Virus record (IMG/VR): IMGVR_UViG_3300033997_000035
Location: 64,001-128,000 of that record
DNA length: 64,000 bases
Strand: one strand, 5' to 3'
Origin: a virus
Part shown: positions 33,217 through 41,005 of the stretch, piece after piece
Numbering within the stretch: the first letter of the stretch is position 1
How the letters are laid out: every line of letters starts with the position of its first letter
The notes under the pieces: model-generated
Told to the model about the DNA's origin: nothing
The model's input: only the letters and a program-made list of their open reading frames with translations
Database searches by the model: none
Made by a program: the position numbers and the translations under genes

Positions 33217-33461
33217 AATGTAGCCTCCAGTTTGACGGGGTGCCAAACATCTTCTGGAAGATCGTCTATCCAAGCTAACATGTTAAATGCTTCCTGCTCA
33301 GAGTAAAACTTAGTAGCATCCTCGACAACATCTGTCGTTGCAACACTCCAGTCTGATTCCCATAACCCATATTCACCTCCAGTGAAATACATAGAGGTCG
33401 CTGTTAATACAGCGTATTCGATTATATTATTACCTAGTTTATTTTGCAATACGTAATACAT
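33213..33461 (-). CDS. Hypothetical protein
   Basis: 82 residues behind AAGGAGAAATAAA. C-terminal ATKFYSEQEAFNMLAWIDDL resembles small phage proteins that read field data of other enzymes; role unknown. Overlaps the next gene by four bases. Confidence 0.57.
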   Translation of the reverse strand: MYYVLQNKLGNNIIEYAVLTATSMYFTGGEYGLWESDWSVATTDVVEDATKFYSEQEAFNMLAWIDDLPEDVWHPVKLEATL

Positions 33462-33462
33462 T

Positions 33463-34011
33463 TTATTTCTCCTTACGAATATTAGATAATCTTAACTTCC
33501 TTAAATGTTTAAGGTAGAATGTTTCCCAAGACACTGGTTTGTTTTCTGGGGAATATTCAACTAAACGTTCCTTAACCTTACAAGATTTTGCAAGTTGCAT
33601 ATTAAGTAAGCTATTTAACTTTGGTTTATATTTATCTATCAACATCATTTCTAGTTCTAACATATCTGAATTACTAGGAACTTGTTGGAAAAGGACACTA
33701 TCAAAATCTTTAGAAAGTTTATGTGTCTTTAGTCTGCTTTTTATGTTGGTTGAACTGCCTATATAGACAATAACACCTTTAGACACAAGTGCGTAGACCA
33801 TAAATCTACAAGGATTTATTTTATCAATCACTTGTAATAACTTACTAGATATTTTTCCTTTGTCTTTGTTATAAGTATCTAATAGATAGTCATAAAGATA
33901 TTGTTTGTCATAACCATCGTAGTAAATTAAAGCCTCTATATAATCATAAGCTACAGATACTTCGAAATCCTTTTTATAGAATAAGTCTGTTAAATTTTCT
34001 AAATTACTCAT
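33463..34011 (-). CDS. GIY-YIG endonuclease
   Basis: 182 residues. GIY-YIG core: VYALVSKGVIVYIGSSTNIKSR (split as VYALVSKG and VYIGSSTNIKSRL), HKLSKDFD, and the metal glutamate in LELEMMLIDKYKPKLN, followed by SLLNMQ. The N-terminal 70 residues are helical. No good ribosome site; its ATG overlaps the stop of the gene upstream, so translation is coupled. AT-rich relative to neighbours. Probably a mobile homing nuclease. Confidence 0.85.
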   Translation of the reverse strand: MSNLENLTDLFYKKDFEVSVAYDYIEALIYYDGYDKQYLYDYLLDTYNKDKGKISSKLLQVIDKINPCRFMVYALVSKGVIVYIGSSTNIKSRLKTHKLSKDFDSVLFQQVPSNSDMLELEMMLIDKYKPKLNSLLNMQLAKSCKVKERLVEYSPENKPVSWETFYLKHLRKLRLSNIRKEK

Positions 34012-34699
34012 GTATTTTATCTTTATTTAATTTGTTGTCAGATACTAACCTTTTTATAGTAGGTAGTGATTTGTTTACTAGTAATGCTACTTCTTTTTGT
34101 TTCTTACCAGAGGATAATGCTTCCAGTGCAATATCTTTCCAACTACGTTTACCTTCCAACTCAGCTATCCTAGCTAACGCAGCTTCTAGTTCCTTAGCTT
34201 GTTTCTCTAACTCTTCTTCAAATCTTGCAATTACATCCATCTCTCTCATCCTCCAAGTTAGTGGTTTTCTTTTACTTAGGTCTGATTTATTAAACACTTT
34301 GCTATTTCTGATAAGCATTGCAGTAGGGTGTTCTGACCTAAGAAGTGCTTGATAGAGTTCACTACCAAAATGCTTAGCTTTAGGTATAGTCACACACCAA
34401 TCTACCTCTTTGTTTCTTTTACCTGTAGTTTCGTATACATAATTAAAGGATTTTTGTATAACACCCCTTCCTCCTTTGAACCAGTGGTCTAATACTAACC
34501 TAAGTTCGTAAGAGGTTATTTTATTTAATTTTAAACCCTTCTTTAATCTAAGGTCTATTGCCTTTTGTTTGTATGTCTCCTGCTCTATCTCCTTACTACA
34601 TAAGATTCTATACTTATCTACTATAGCTTCTATTTTACTTTCATCTACCTCGAAAGTTACTGTTGGTGTTGTATCTACAACAAATTCAAATCTCTCCAT
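34004..34699 (-). CDS. Hypothetical protein with coiled coil and C-terminal helix-turn-helix
   Basis: 231 residues. Residues about 160-190 form a coiled coil (RFEEELEKQAKELEAAL); the end (GKKQKEVALLVNKSLPTIKRLV) reads as a helix-turn-helix. Its tight pairing with the GIY-YIG gene suggests a DNA-binding partner or regulator of a mobile unit. Function not known. Confidence 0.6.
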   Translation of the reverse strand: MERFEFVVDTTPTVTFEVDESKIEAIVDKYRILCSKEIEQETYKQKAIDLRLKKGLKLNKITSYELRLVLDHWFKGGRGVIQKSFNYVYETTGKRNKEVDWCVTIPKAKHFGSELYQALLRSEHPTAMLIRNSKVFNKSDLSKRKPLTWRMREMDVIARFEEELEKQAKELEAALARIAELEGKRSWKDIALEALSSGKKQKEVALLVNKSLPTIKRLVSDNKLNKDKIHE

Positions 34700-34727
34700 A
34701 ATGTTTCCAAGTTAATTAACATATCTT

Positions 34728-34756
34728 ATTATAGCTCATATATGACACTTAGTAAA
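34728..34756 (-). promoter_or_regulatory. Promoter of the GIY-YIG pair
   Basis: Minus strand TTTACT (34756-34751), 17 bases, TATAAT (34733-34728). It sits in a very AT-rich 255-base gap (34700-34954) with no gene; a 7-bp hairpin AAGGTAT/ATACCTT is also there. Confidence 0.7.
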
Positions 34757-34954
34757 TACTTTTAGTATAATTAATGATACTATTAAAAAGAATACTATAC
34801 TATGTTATCTCTTAGTGTTATTTTATAAAATGTAGTTACTAACTTACAAATAGATATTATTAAATTCAATAACTTAAAAGGACTATCAAGGTATCACAAT
34901 TATACCTTTTAAAAAGTAATAAATATCGTAGAACTTTAAAGACATACTGATGTT

Positions 34955-35215
34955 CTACATATCAATACTTAATCTCTTAGCTTCACTTAAGATGTCTGTA
35001 TGGTAGAAGTTAAAAGGATCATAATCTCTTTCCTCTACAAAACTAACTAACATCCTGATGGTATCTTTATACTCAAACTCTCTTACTTCTAACATTTGTT
35101 GTAGTGTAAGAAGATCACCAAAGGTATTGGTGTATAAGTTAAGTGCCTCTTGTGTGTTACCATTCTGGCACATCTTATCTTCATAGTGTTGGATTAATTC
35201 GTCTAATGCCTTCAC
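34955..35215 (-). CDS. Hypothetical protein
   Basis: 86 residues, GTG start behind GGGGGAAGGGA. Helical (IQHYEDKMCQNGNTQEALNL). Function unknown. Confidence 0.58.
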   Translation of the reverse strand: MKALDELIQHYEDKMCQNGNTQEALNLYTNTFGDLLTLQQMLEVREFEYKDTIRMLVSFVEERDYDPFNFYHTDILSEAKRLSIDM

Positions 35216-35249
35216 TTCCCTTCCCCCATATTAACCCTGATTGCACAAG

Positions 35250-35372
35250 TCAACACCGTAACCACCAGAAACCTCCCCAACCTTCTATCCCATTATAAGC
35301 CAATGTCCCTGCTGCAATTGCACATAGTATTGCTGGTATGTCGTGTATAAACAATAATAAAATAGTTTTCAT
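35250..35372 (-). CDS. Small membrane peptide
   Basis: 40 residues, ATG behind GGAGGGAGCTAA and overlapping the previous stop. One hydrophobic helix (ILLLFIHDIPAILCAIAAG) followed by EGWGGFWWLR, typical of short phage inner-membrane peptides. Confidence 0.55.
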   Translation of the reverse strand: MKTILLLFIHDIPAILCAIAAGTLAYNGIEGWGGFWWLRC

Positions 35373-35584
35373 TTAGCTCCCTCCAAAGCTAATAGTAATG
35401 CATCTGCTTGAGCAACCGCATCTTCGGCCATATACTTCCATTCATTATACCCGTGGGCCATACCTGCCATAATGTGCATAGCAAACATTTCACGCTTAGT
35501 TAAGCCTCCAGATCTTGCCGCCGCCCATTCTGGATCTCTGTCATTAGGGCTTGTTGGCATTGCTGGCATATCACCATTCTTCAT
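35369..35584 (-). CDS. Conserved small phage protein
   Basis: 71 residues from ATG at 35584 (TGGAGGGA upstream). MKNGDMPAMPTS and GLTKREMFAMHIMAG match a family of short phage proteins of unknown role found in many enterobacterial phages (recognised by pattern, not by search). Confidence 0.6.
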   Translation of the reverse strand: MKNGDMPAMPTSPNDRDPEWAAARSGGLTKREMFAMHIMAGMAHGYNEWKYMAEDAVAQADALLLALEGAK

Positions 35585-35586
35585 TC

Positions 35587-35817
35587 TCATTCCCTCCACA
35601 CTTTAACATTAACCTCAACTAACCCTTTACCATTGCAATTGTTACACATTATATGTTCAATGTCAATAGAGTAATACAATGGAGTTTTATTTAACACTAC
35701 ACCGTATCCATTACACTTAGGACACACTACATTAGCCTTGAATAAGGATGTGTCCACTTGGTTGTGTTGTGTTATCGTAGATAAGTGTTGGGTGAATAAT
35801 GTGTTGATGTCAGACAT
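35587..35817 (-). CDS. DnaJ-like zinc-finger protein
   Basis: 76 residues. CPKCNGYG and CNNCNGKG form a pair of CxxCxGxG motifs as in the DnaJ zinc domain. Overlaps the upstream stop by one base. It may bind nucleic acid or unfolded protein. Confidence 0.65.
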   Translation of the reverse strand: MSDINTLFTQHLSTITQHNQVDTSLFKANVVCPKCNGYGVVLNKTPLYYSIDIEHIMCNNCNGKGLVEVNVKVWRE

Positions 35818-36191
35818 CAGATTTTCCTCCTTACAATTTCTCTTATTTTACGGAATAGATCCCTGCGATGCGAAAGATTACAAGGGATAGTTGTATACCC
35901 AATGCAAAATCCGTGTCGAGCGTTTATCTTCTCAGTTACCTTCATACCATTTACCTTTTCCAAGTAAATCCAAGGTAGGTTACATCCTAATTCTATTTTA
36001 ATACCAATCAGACTAAGCCTATCATACAACCTCTGTGTAGCACACCTATGATAGTGGTTGATGACATCACCAATATTATGTTTACCATACAATGTTGCTG
36101 AGTATTTACCGTTTAAACTCCTGACCTCTGCTGTATACACATCACCAAACCTAGTAGTCTTTGATGCAACGGATATAACTTCAAATTTCAT
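35817..36191 (-). CDS. Hypothetical protein
   Basis: 124 residues behind AGGGAGTGTGAT. Beta-rich N-terminus and a basic helical end (SHRRDLFRKIREIVRRKI). Possible nucleic acid binding. Family unknown. Confidence 0.6.
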   Translation of the reverse strand: MKFEVISVASKTTRFGDVYTAEVRSLNGKYSATLYGKHNIGDVINHYHRCATQRLYDRLSLIGIKIELGCNLPWIYLEKVNGMKVTEKINARHGFCIGYTTIPCNLSHRRDLFRKIREIVRRKI

Positions 36192-36192
36192 A

Positions 36193-36339
36193 TCACACTC
36201 CCTCCTTCAACCACAATATCACTTTCCCAACAATACCAGAGTGAACGCCGTATGTCCAACCAAGAATGATCGCTAGTGCAATAATTAAGCATACTAAGCT
36301 AGATAACCCTTTGGTTTCAGATTCATCATCTAGTTTCAT
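36193..36339 (-). CDS. Small membrane protein
   Basis: 48 residues behind GGAGGAAGAATTGAT. Acidic start (MKLDDESETKG) then one hydrophobic helix (LVCLIIALAIILGWTYGV). Its start lies one base after the stop of the next upstream gene. Confidence 0.55.
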   Translation of the reverse strand: MKLDDESETKGLSSLVCLIIALAIILGWTYGVHSGIVGKVILWLKEGV

Positions 36340-36340
36340 A

Positions 36341-36499
36341 TCAATTCTTCCTCCAATAATCTAAGTAAATTCCTAATAGATACTCCGCATTAGCAACATC
36401 ACCACTGCGAATATCCTGACACACAATCTTAATTAATTGCTGCCGAGCAGATTGTGTTGATAATGATGACATGATGGAGCTGTATTTGTCAAGATTCAT
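36341..36499 (-). CDS. Hypothetical small protein
   Basis: 52 residues; the start overlaps the NADAR stop region. Sequence MNLDKYSSIMSSLSTQSAR then helical. Function unknown. Confidence 0.5.
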   Translation of the reverse strand: MNLDKYSSIMSSLSTQSARQQLIKIVCQDIRSGDVANAEYLLGIYLDYWRKN

Positions 36500-36926
36500 T
36501 TCTAATTTCCTCCCTGACCTGCATCAATAGCCTACCAAGATTATTCTCACCTTCGCCAGTTTTCATACAAACACCCCAAAACATATCGCCCCACCTGTTA
36601 CCTTCTTGAATATACATATCCGCTGTTTGTAGTAGATTGTATCTTAACGTGGGATTAGCTTTTGAAAATTTAAACCTTAATCCAAATAACATCACATTAA
36701 TTTTGATATCATCCCAATCGTCACGTAAAGGGAATGTGTTCCCAAATCTTTTAAGTCCTTTTATTGGGTGATTAGACACAGCATACCTTGTATTTAAATC
36801 TTTAGTTTTCATTGCAACATAAAAGTGTTCGTTAGTTAGGTAATGCAGTCCCTGATAAATCAGTGGACTTTCAAAGTGCCAAAAATTAGACAACCACCTA
36901 AATTCATTTTGAAACTCAACAATCAT
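36489..36926 (-). CDS. NADAR (YbiA-like) domain protein
   Basis: 145 residues. YbiA/NADAR signature through the whole length: EFQNEFRWLSNFWHFES, YLTNEHFYVAMK, KRFGNTFPLRDDWDDIK, VMLFGLRFKFSKANPTLRY and WGDMFWGVCMKTGEGENNLGRLLM. Known NADAR members act on ADP-ribose: riboflavin-pathway N-glycosidases, and removal of ADP-ribose from guanine in DNA opposite DarT1-type toxins. A phage copy is likely a counter-defence or NAD-recycling enzyme. The start overlaps the stop of the second NADAR-like gene. Confidence 0.85.
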   Translation of the reverse strand: MIVEFQNEFRWLSNFWHFESPLIYQGLHYLTNEHFYVAMKTKDLNTRYAVSNHPIKGLKRFGNTFPLRDDWDDIKINVMLFGLRFKFSKANPTLRYNLLQTADMYIQEGNRWGDMFWGVCMKTGEGENNLGRLLMQVREEIRNES

Positions 36927-37378
36927 TTTAAACCTCCTCGTAATCTATCTCTAATCCTATATAACCTACTACAAAACTCATTTACAGTTAAGACTGTCTC
37001 TTGTATTTTATTTTTCCCAATACTGTGAGTAAAGCTACACTCACCTGTAGATAATAATGCTTTACTAAAAGAGTCATTGGTACTCAGACAATCAAACGCC
37101 ATATCCAAAAGAATTTGATATTCAAGACTAGATCTTTTTATGGGCATTCCAAGCCAGTACAGTGTCTGGTGCTTCTTCCATCTCTTATTTCTTCCTTTAA
37201 CCTTCGCAGCCATTCCTGATAAGGAACAAACGTACAATTGCATATCTTGGTTCTTGAACTTTAAGGATTGTAAGAAACCCTCCATAGAATTGCAAGTAAT
37301 GCCGTCTATTGTGAAAGGATGACGTGCAAAGTTAGATAGCGAAGATGCGGGATACCCACCGCCACTTTTTATTTCCAT
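36923..37378 (-). CDS. Second NADAR-like protein
   Basis: 151 residues behind TAGGAGGGTTT. Divergent relative of the same fold: SSLSNFARHPFTIDG, CNSMEGFLQSLKF, GMAAKVKGRN, QTLYWLGMPIKRSSLEYQ and SIGKNKIQETVLTVNEFC. The order of blocks follows NADAR. It is coupled to the first NADAR gene (ATGA overlap), so they may act together. Confidence 0.7.
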   Translation of the reverse strand: MEIKSGGGYPASSLSNFARHPFTIDGITCNSMEGFLQSLKFKNQDMQLYVCSLSGMAAKVKGRNKRWKKHQTLYWLGMPIKRSSLEYQILLDMAFDCLSTNDSFSKALLSTGECSFTHSIGKNKIQETVLTVNEFCSRLYRIRDRLRGGLK

Positions 37379-37481
37379 AAACCCTCCTAAATCGCTCTAT
37401 ATTGCACAATCACCTTACAGAGCACCCATCATATTACCTTCGTGATAAAGTGTCTGAGAGTGCTCGTTTGGTGGGTTAAAA

Positions 37482-38840
37482 TTAATTTGTAGTGTTGTGC
37501 TCAAGTCTCATCTTCTTAAGCCACTCTACAGTTTCCAAATCAACAGAAATATCCTCTGGTCGTAACTTACGTTTCAAGAATACACCGTCGATACTCCTCA
37601 TACGAGATAATGCCACATATGTTAATCCAGTTGCCCAGCCCCCACCAAATCCTAAGTCAATAATTGCCTTGGCTAGTGAAGACCCTTGGCTGCGATGGAT
37701 ACTTATAGAAGCACACTGTTTCAACGGAGCTTGCGTAGCACTACCTGCAACATATTGAACCAATTCTTCATGACCATCTTCATTGGTTATCACGTCATAA
37801 CCATACTTCTCCCATCTTGCTGGTTCAATAAGAACCTCCTTACCATTAGACTTCAATCTAACACGAACTCCCTCTGGTGACATATTCACTACAGTAGCTA
37901 CATCGCCGTTAACATATTTAACCTCAGCATCACGAGGTGAGTTCTTGACAATAATAACATCCAGCCCTTCCTTCAGATACAACTTCTCATCACAAGGCAA
38001 GTCTGCTGGTTTGAACGAACCTGTAAATGTAGCTTCAAACAACGCTGCTGGATTGTGGTTCTGATCATAAGCTATCTTGTTGTATTCTGCAACAGACTTA
38101 TTAGTAGATGCCAAAACTGGACAATTACGTGGTAATGGGTAAACTACACGCTTGTTGAAATAATCAATAGCTTCGATTACATCCTCACCATACACAGGTT
38201 TGCTACCATTGTAAGATACTGGAGTAGCCTCCCGTATGCGTGACAACATCTTCTTCATCTCGACATCATCTTGACGCATTACCTCAGTCAACTCAGCAAA
38301 CTTAAACTTCATGTCGATAAATTCCTTCATTAGAAAGAACTTGGTGACACCATACTCTTGTTTAGCCAGCTTCATCTCCACAGGAGACATAATTGCCCCA
38401 AGTTGAAGCGGGTCACCAAACAATACCACTTGGAAGTTAATTGGGCCACGATTCTTAGTCTTCTTAGAGAAGCGGATAAGACGCTGCACGAATCCATACC
38501 AAGTGCTAGGTGTAATCATAGATATCTCGTCGATTACGATACGTTTAATAACACCTTTGGAGAATAACTTCTGAACATCAGAAGATACCTTCTTAAGTGC
38601 TTCCTTAGTAACGTGTCCTACTGGAATAGACATGCCAGAGTGCAATGTATTGCCCCCAATAGCCACAGCACTAATACCTGTAGTAGATAAGAAGATGGTG
38701 TCATTCGCCATTTCTGATTTAATTGTGTGTATTAACAATGACTTACCAACCCCGCCCTCTCCGACCACTAACACGTTGTGACCTTCTTTTATTAAAGAAT
38801 ACACATTCTGTTGCCCAGCATTTAGTTTAAATTCACTCAA
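37482..38840 (-). CDS. PIF1/Dda-like superfamily 1 helicase
   Basis: 452 residues. Motif I VVGEGGVGKSLL, Ia STTGISAVAIGGNTLHS, II RIVIDEISM, III VVLFGDPLQLG, a LTEVMRQ motif IV and, near the end, SISIHRSQGSSLAKAI (V) and TYVALSRMRS (VI). This 5'-3' helicase type (Dda in T4) works at replication origins and recombination. It is one of the first genes of the leftward early unit. Confidence 0.93.
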   Translation of the reverse strand: MSEFKLNAGQQNVYSLIKEGHNVLVVGEGGVGKSLLIHTIKSEMANDTIFLSTTGISAVAIGGNTLHSGMSIPVGHVTKEALKKVSSDVQKLFSKGVIKRIVIDEISMITPSTWYGFVQRLIRFSKKTKNRGPINFQVVLFGDPLQLGAIMSPVEMKLAKQEYGVTKFFLMKEFIDMKFKFAELTEVMRQDDVEMKKMLSRIREATPVSYNGSKPVYGEDVIEAIDYFNKRVVYPLPRNCPVLASTNKSVAEYNKIAYDQNHNPAALFEATFTGSFKPADLPCDEKLYLKEGLDVIIVKNSPRDAEVKYVNGDVATVVNMSPEGVRVRLKSNGKEVLIEPARWEKYGYDVITNEDGHEELVQYVAGSATQAPLKQCASISIHRSQGSSLAKAIIDLGFGGGWATGLTYVALSRMRSIDGVFLKRKLRPEDISVDLETVEWLKKMRLEHNTTN

Positions 38841-39052
38841 ACTTCTCCCTCCCCGTTACGTAATTCATAGTTATGTAAGTAGTCTGCAAATCCAGACCAA
38901 TAATCTCGCCTTTCTCCACACGAAGGGGTATCATCACTATACCAAACATAAGCTTGGGTATTATAAAAATAATATTCCAAGGTTACAGACACGCCCACCT
39001 CCACTACCTTTGCCTCAGCATCCAACAACCCACGCATCCAACCACTTCTCAT
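38837..39052 (-). CDS. Hypothetical protein
   Basis: 71 residues; ATG at 39052 follows GGAGGCTAAT. Aromatic-rich (YYFYNTQAYVWYSDD). Overlaps the helicase start by four bases. Confidence 0.6.
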   Translation of the reverse strand: MRSGWMRGLLDAEAKVVEVGVSVTLEYYFYNTQAYVWYSDDTPSCGERRDYWSGFADYLHNYELRNGEGEV

Positions 39053-39064
39053 ATTAGCCTCCAC

Positions 39065-39310
39065 TTACATTGATGGATTCCAGATCCAAACCTTAGTTAA
39101 CTTGTTGCCTTGGATTTCACTCCACCCTTTAGGGATCTCACCTGACCTTCCTGCACGTCTAGCTACGGAAGTGTTCTTATATAGGCCAAGAGCTACTAAT
39201 AAATTGGGTAATAGTGTAACCTGACTGTCAAGCATATAACAAGGCTCATCTCCAAACAAAATCTTCTGGTCAGAGTTCCTAAAATATTGGTTATATATTA
39301 CTACGTTCAT
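39065..39310 (-). CDS. Hypothetical protein
   Basis: 81 residues; ATG at 39310 follows AGGAGGATGGTGC. First gene of the leftward early unit. Contains KNTSVARRAGRSGEIPKGWSE, like small DNA-binding phage proteins. Function unknown. Confidence 0.6.
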   Translation of the reverse strand: MNVVIYNQYFRNSDQKILFGDEPCYMLDSQVTLLPNLLVALGLYKNTSVARRAGRSGEIPKGWSEIQGNKLTKVWIWNPSM

Positions 39311-39380
39311 GCACCATCCTCCTATATAAAGTGTAACCATCTACACTATTGTATCGAAATTAACCTTAAATTACAAGAAT

Positions 39381-39396
39381 GTGTAGCATCCTACAC
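39381..39396. promoter_or_regulatory. Perfect inverted repeat, operator or leader hairpin candidate
   Basis: GTGTAG-CATC-CTACAC. It lies just downstream of the leftward early start site; a half-site TCTACAC is at about 39343-39349. No gene from 39311 to 39585. Confidence 0.5.
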
Positions 39397-39422
39397 CTAC
39401 ATGAAATCCAATTCCTGCACCT

Positions 39423-39450
39423 ATAGTAACACACCTACCACCCTTGTCAA
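39423..39450 (-). promoter_or_regulatory. Leftward early promoter
   Basis: Minus strand TTGACA (39450-39445), 16 bases, TACTAT (39428-39423). It is placed to drive the long minus-strand block from 39310 downwards. Confidence 0.75.
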
Positions 39451-39528
39451 CACAATAAATCAAATTATCTGCACATTTATCTGCGGCAAATTTCAGGAGA
39501 AGTATACACTTTTCTGCACATTAAGTAG

Positions 39529-39556
39529 TTGACAAGAGAATTTGGCATGGTAAAGT
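39529..39556 (+). promoter_or_regulatory. Rightward early promoter
   Basis: TTGACA (39529-39534), 16 bases, TAAAGT (39551-39556). Because it lies within the longest open frame, the next gene must start downstream, at 39586. Confidence 0.72.
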
Positions 39557-39585
39557 ATGTGGAGTGGATAACAAATAGGGGGTTT

Positions 39586-39843
39586 ATGAGCAGGACAGAC
39601 ATTGGCAGCCGTAGCACATTAGATGTTTATGAAGAGTTGAATATTTACATGAATAATGTGCAGGGTTACCATAAAGGTGGAGAGTGTGACTACACTCATG
39701 TATATCCAGATGTGGTTGACATAATCTGCGATAGATATCAAGTGTCACCAGATAAGGTGGTGTTGTTAGACCACGAATGTGTTGGTGAAGTTTGCATCTA
39801 TGTGGATGGTAAATGGGGTGGGTATGTTTCAGAATATCTATAA
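39586..39843 (+). CDS. Hypothetical protein
   Basis: 85 residues from ATG at 39586 behind ATAGGGGG; the longer frame from 39529 is rejected because it contains the promoter. Acidic, with HVYPDVVDIICDRYQV. First gene of the rightward unit. Function unknown. Confidence 0.6.
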   Translation: MSRTDIGSRSTLDVYEELNIYMNNVQGYHKGGECDYTHVYPDVVDIICDRYQVSPDKVVLLDHECVGEVCIYVDGKWGGYVSEYL

Positions 39844-39852
39844 GGAGAGATT

Positions 39853-40026
39853 ATGAGAAAGTGCCGCATTATTGAAGGGTATGGTGTTAGTAAAGATTGT
39901 CACACTAATATAGTGACTGGCTTTGCCGAAATATTGGCAGAGGTTAAGACAGGTGACTGTGATTGTCATGGAGTAAACAAAGAAGGTATTGCTGTGATTA
40001 GAGACCAGTTTGGTGAACTCGAATGA
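39853..40026 (+). CDS. Hypothetical small protein
   Basis: 57 residues behind AAGGAGAG. Cysteines at MRKC, KDCH and DCDCHG may bind metal. Function unknown. Confidence 0.55.
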   Translation: MRKCRIIEGYGVSKDCHTNIVTGFAEILAEVKTGDCDCHGVNKEGIAVIRDQFGELE

Positions 40027-40166
40027 CCAGGACAGCCGGGTATACTGGGACGTCTGACGAATATCTTGGCGATGCTAAATACCCGTTGTATGTAGACGGT
40101 GCTAAATCTGGTGCAGAAATGGCAACAATATTACGTAAATTAGCAGACGAAGTGGAGGGTTTATGA
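40023..40166 (+). CDS. Hypothetical small protein
   Basis: 47 residues, overlapping neighbours by four bases on both sides (ATGA). MTRTAGYTGTSDEYLG start; helical end. Function unknown. Confidence 0.5.
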   Translation: MTRTAGYTGTSDEYLGDAKYPLYVDGAKSGAEMATILRKLADEVEGL

Positions 40167-40417
40167 CATACGAAGAAGTGATTAGAAATTTACAAATGTC
40201 TGGAATGACGCGACAACAGGTTGACATCCCGTTGGAGAAGATTGACCTATTCATCTCGCGGTGTATCAGTGAACTTGGCTACAATGAGCACAGCTTGCAT
40301 CAGACAATTTCATTTAAATTATATGGACATGTGCAGCCACCTGATGTTATCATTTTGTCTGATGCGGAAGCAATTGTGCTGCCGAAGGTATTAGCTAGAT
40401 TGGAGGGTAAATTGTGA
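40163..40417 (+). CDS. Hypothetical protein
   Basis: 84 residues behind GGAGGGTTT. Helical first half (TYEEVIRNLQMSGMTRQQV). Overlaps the next GTG start. Function unknown. Confidence 0.57.
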   Translation: MTYEEVIRNLQMSGMTRQQVDIPLEKIDLFISRCISELGYNEHSLHQTISFKLYGHVQPPDVIILSDAEAIVLPKVLARLEGKL

Positions 40418-41004
40418 GAGAGTTAATTGTAGGTGAGACTAAGATTAAATGGGCAGGGGAAGAAGAACCTAATATAGCGTTCTCCCTGTGGAAACATAAA
40501 GAGGGTACTTATATCGGAATGATTCAAGGCTGTCTATGGTGGAAATCTCCAGATGGAGCTGAATTTAAATATGGCACCAGAACTAACATATGGGATGATA
40601 AAGACTTGGAATTTATAGAGGACGAAACCGCCAGTCCCACCAAATCTGAATGGAAAGACAAACACTACGGCCACTATAGTTGTGCTGGACTAGAACCTGT
40701 TGGGGAATTAGTAAAGCCTGACGTTGTTGAGCCTAAAGATCCAACAAAGTCAGAATGGACAGATAAACACTACGACCATTATTACACTCTAACACCAGAG
40801 GATATTGCTGCTGGTAAGATTAAGATTGACCCTTATTTTGTGAATACAATTTGGGGTATTAATGATGCAGATAAAACAGGAGCTGCATTCCACAATCTGA
40901 AAACCCTGTCACGTATGGCGAAGAATAAAAACTCTTTGGCACGTGAGTGGGATGCTATGATTGGGCAATCTACACGTGCACGACAATTGATGAAAGGAGA
41001 ATAA
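40414..41004 (+). CDS. Hypothetical protein with an internal duplication
   Basis: 196 residues, GTG start behind TTGGAGGG. The segment PTKSEWKDKHYGHY is repeated about 36 residues later as PTKSEWTDKHYDHY, which could form two copies of a binding site. The C-terminal helix region (SRMAKNKNSLAREWDAMIG) is conserved-looking but unrecognised. Confidence 0.6.
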   Translation: MRELIVGETKIKWAGEEEPNIAFSLWKHKEGTYIGMIQGCLWWKSPDGAEFKYGTRTNIWDDKDLEFIEDETASPTKSEWKDKHYGHYSCAGLEPVGELVKPDVVEPKDPTKSEWTDKHYDHYYTLTPEDIAAGKIKIDPYFVNTIWGINDADKTGAAFHNLKTLSRMAKNKNSLAREWDAMIGQSTRARQLMKGE

Positions 41005-41005
41005 T

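Noticed and set aside
39561-39576. lac operator-like GTGGAGTGGATAACAA
   Set aside because: Only half of the operator matches and there is no second half; chance similarity is more likely.
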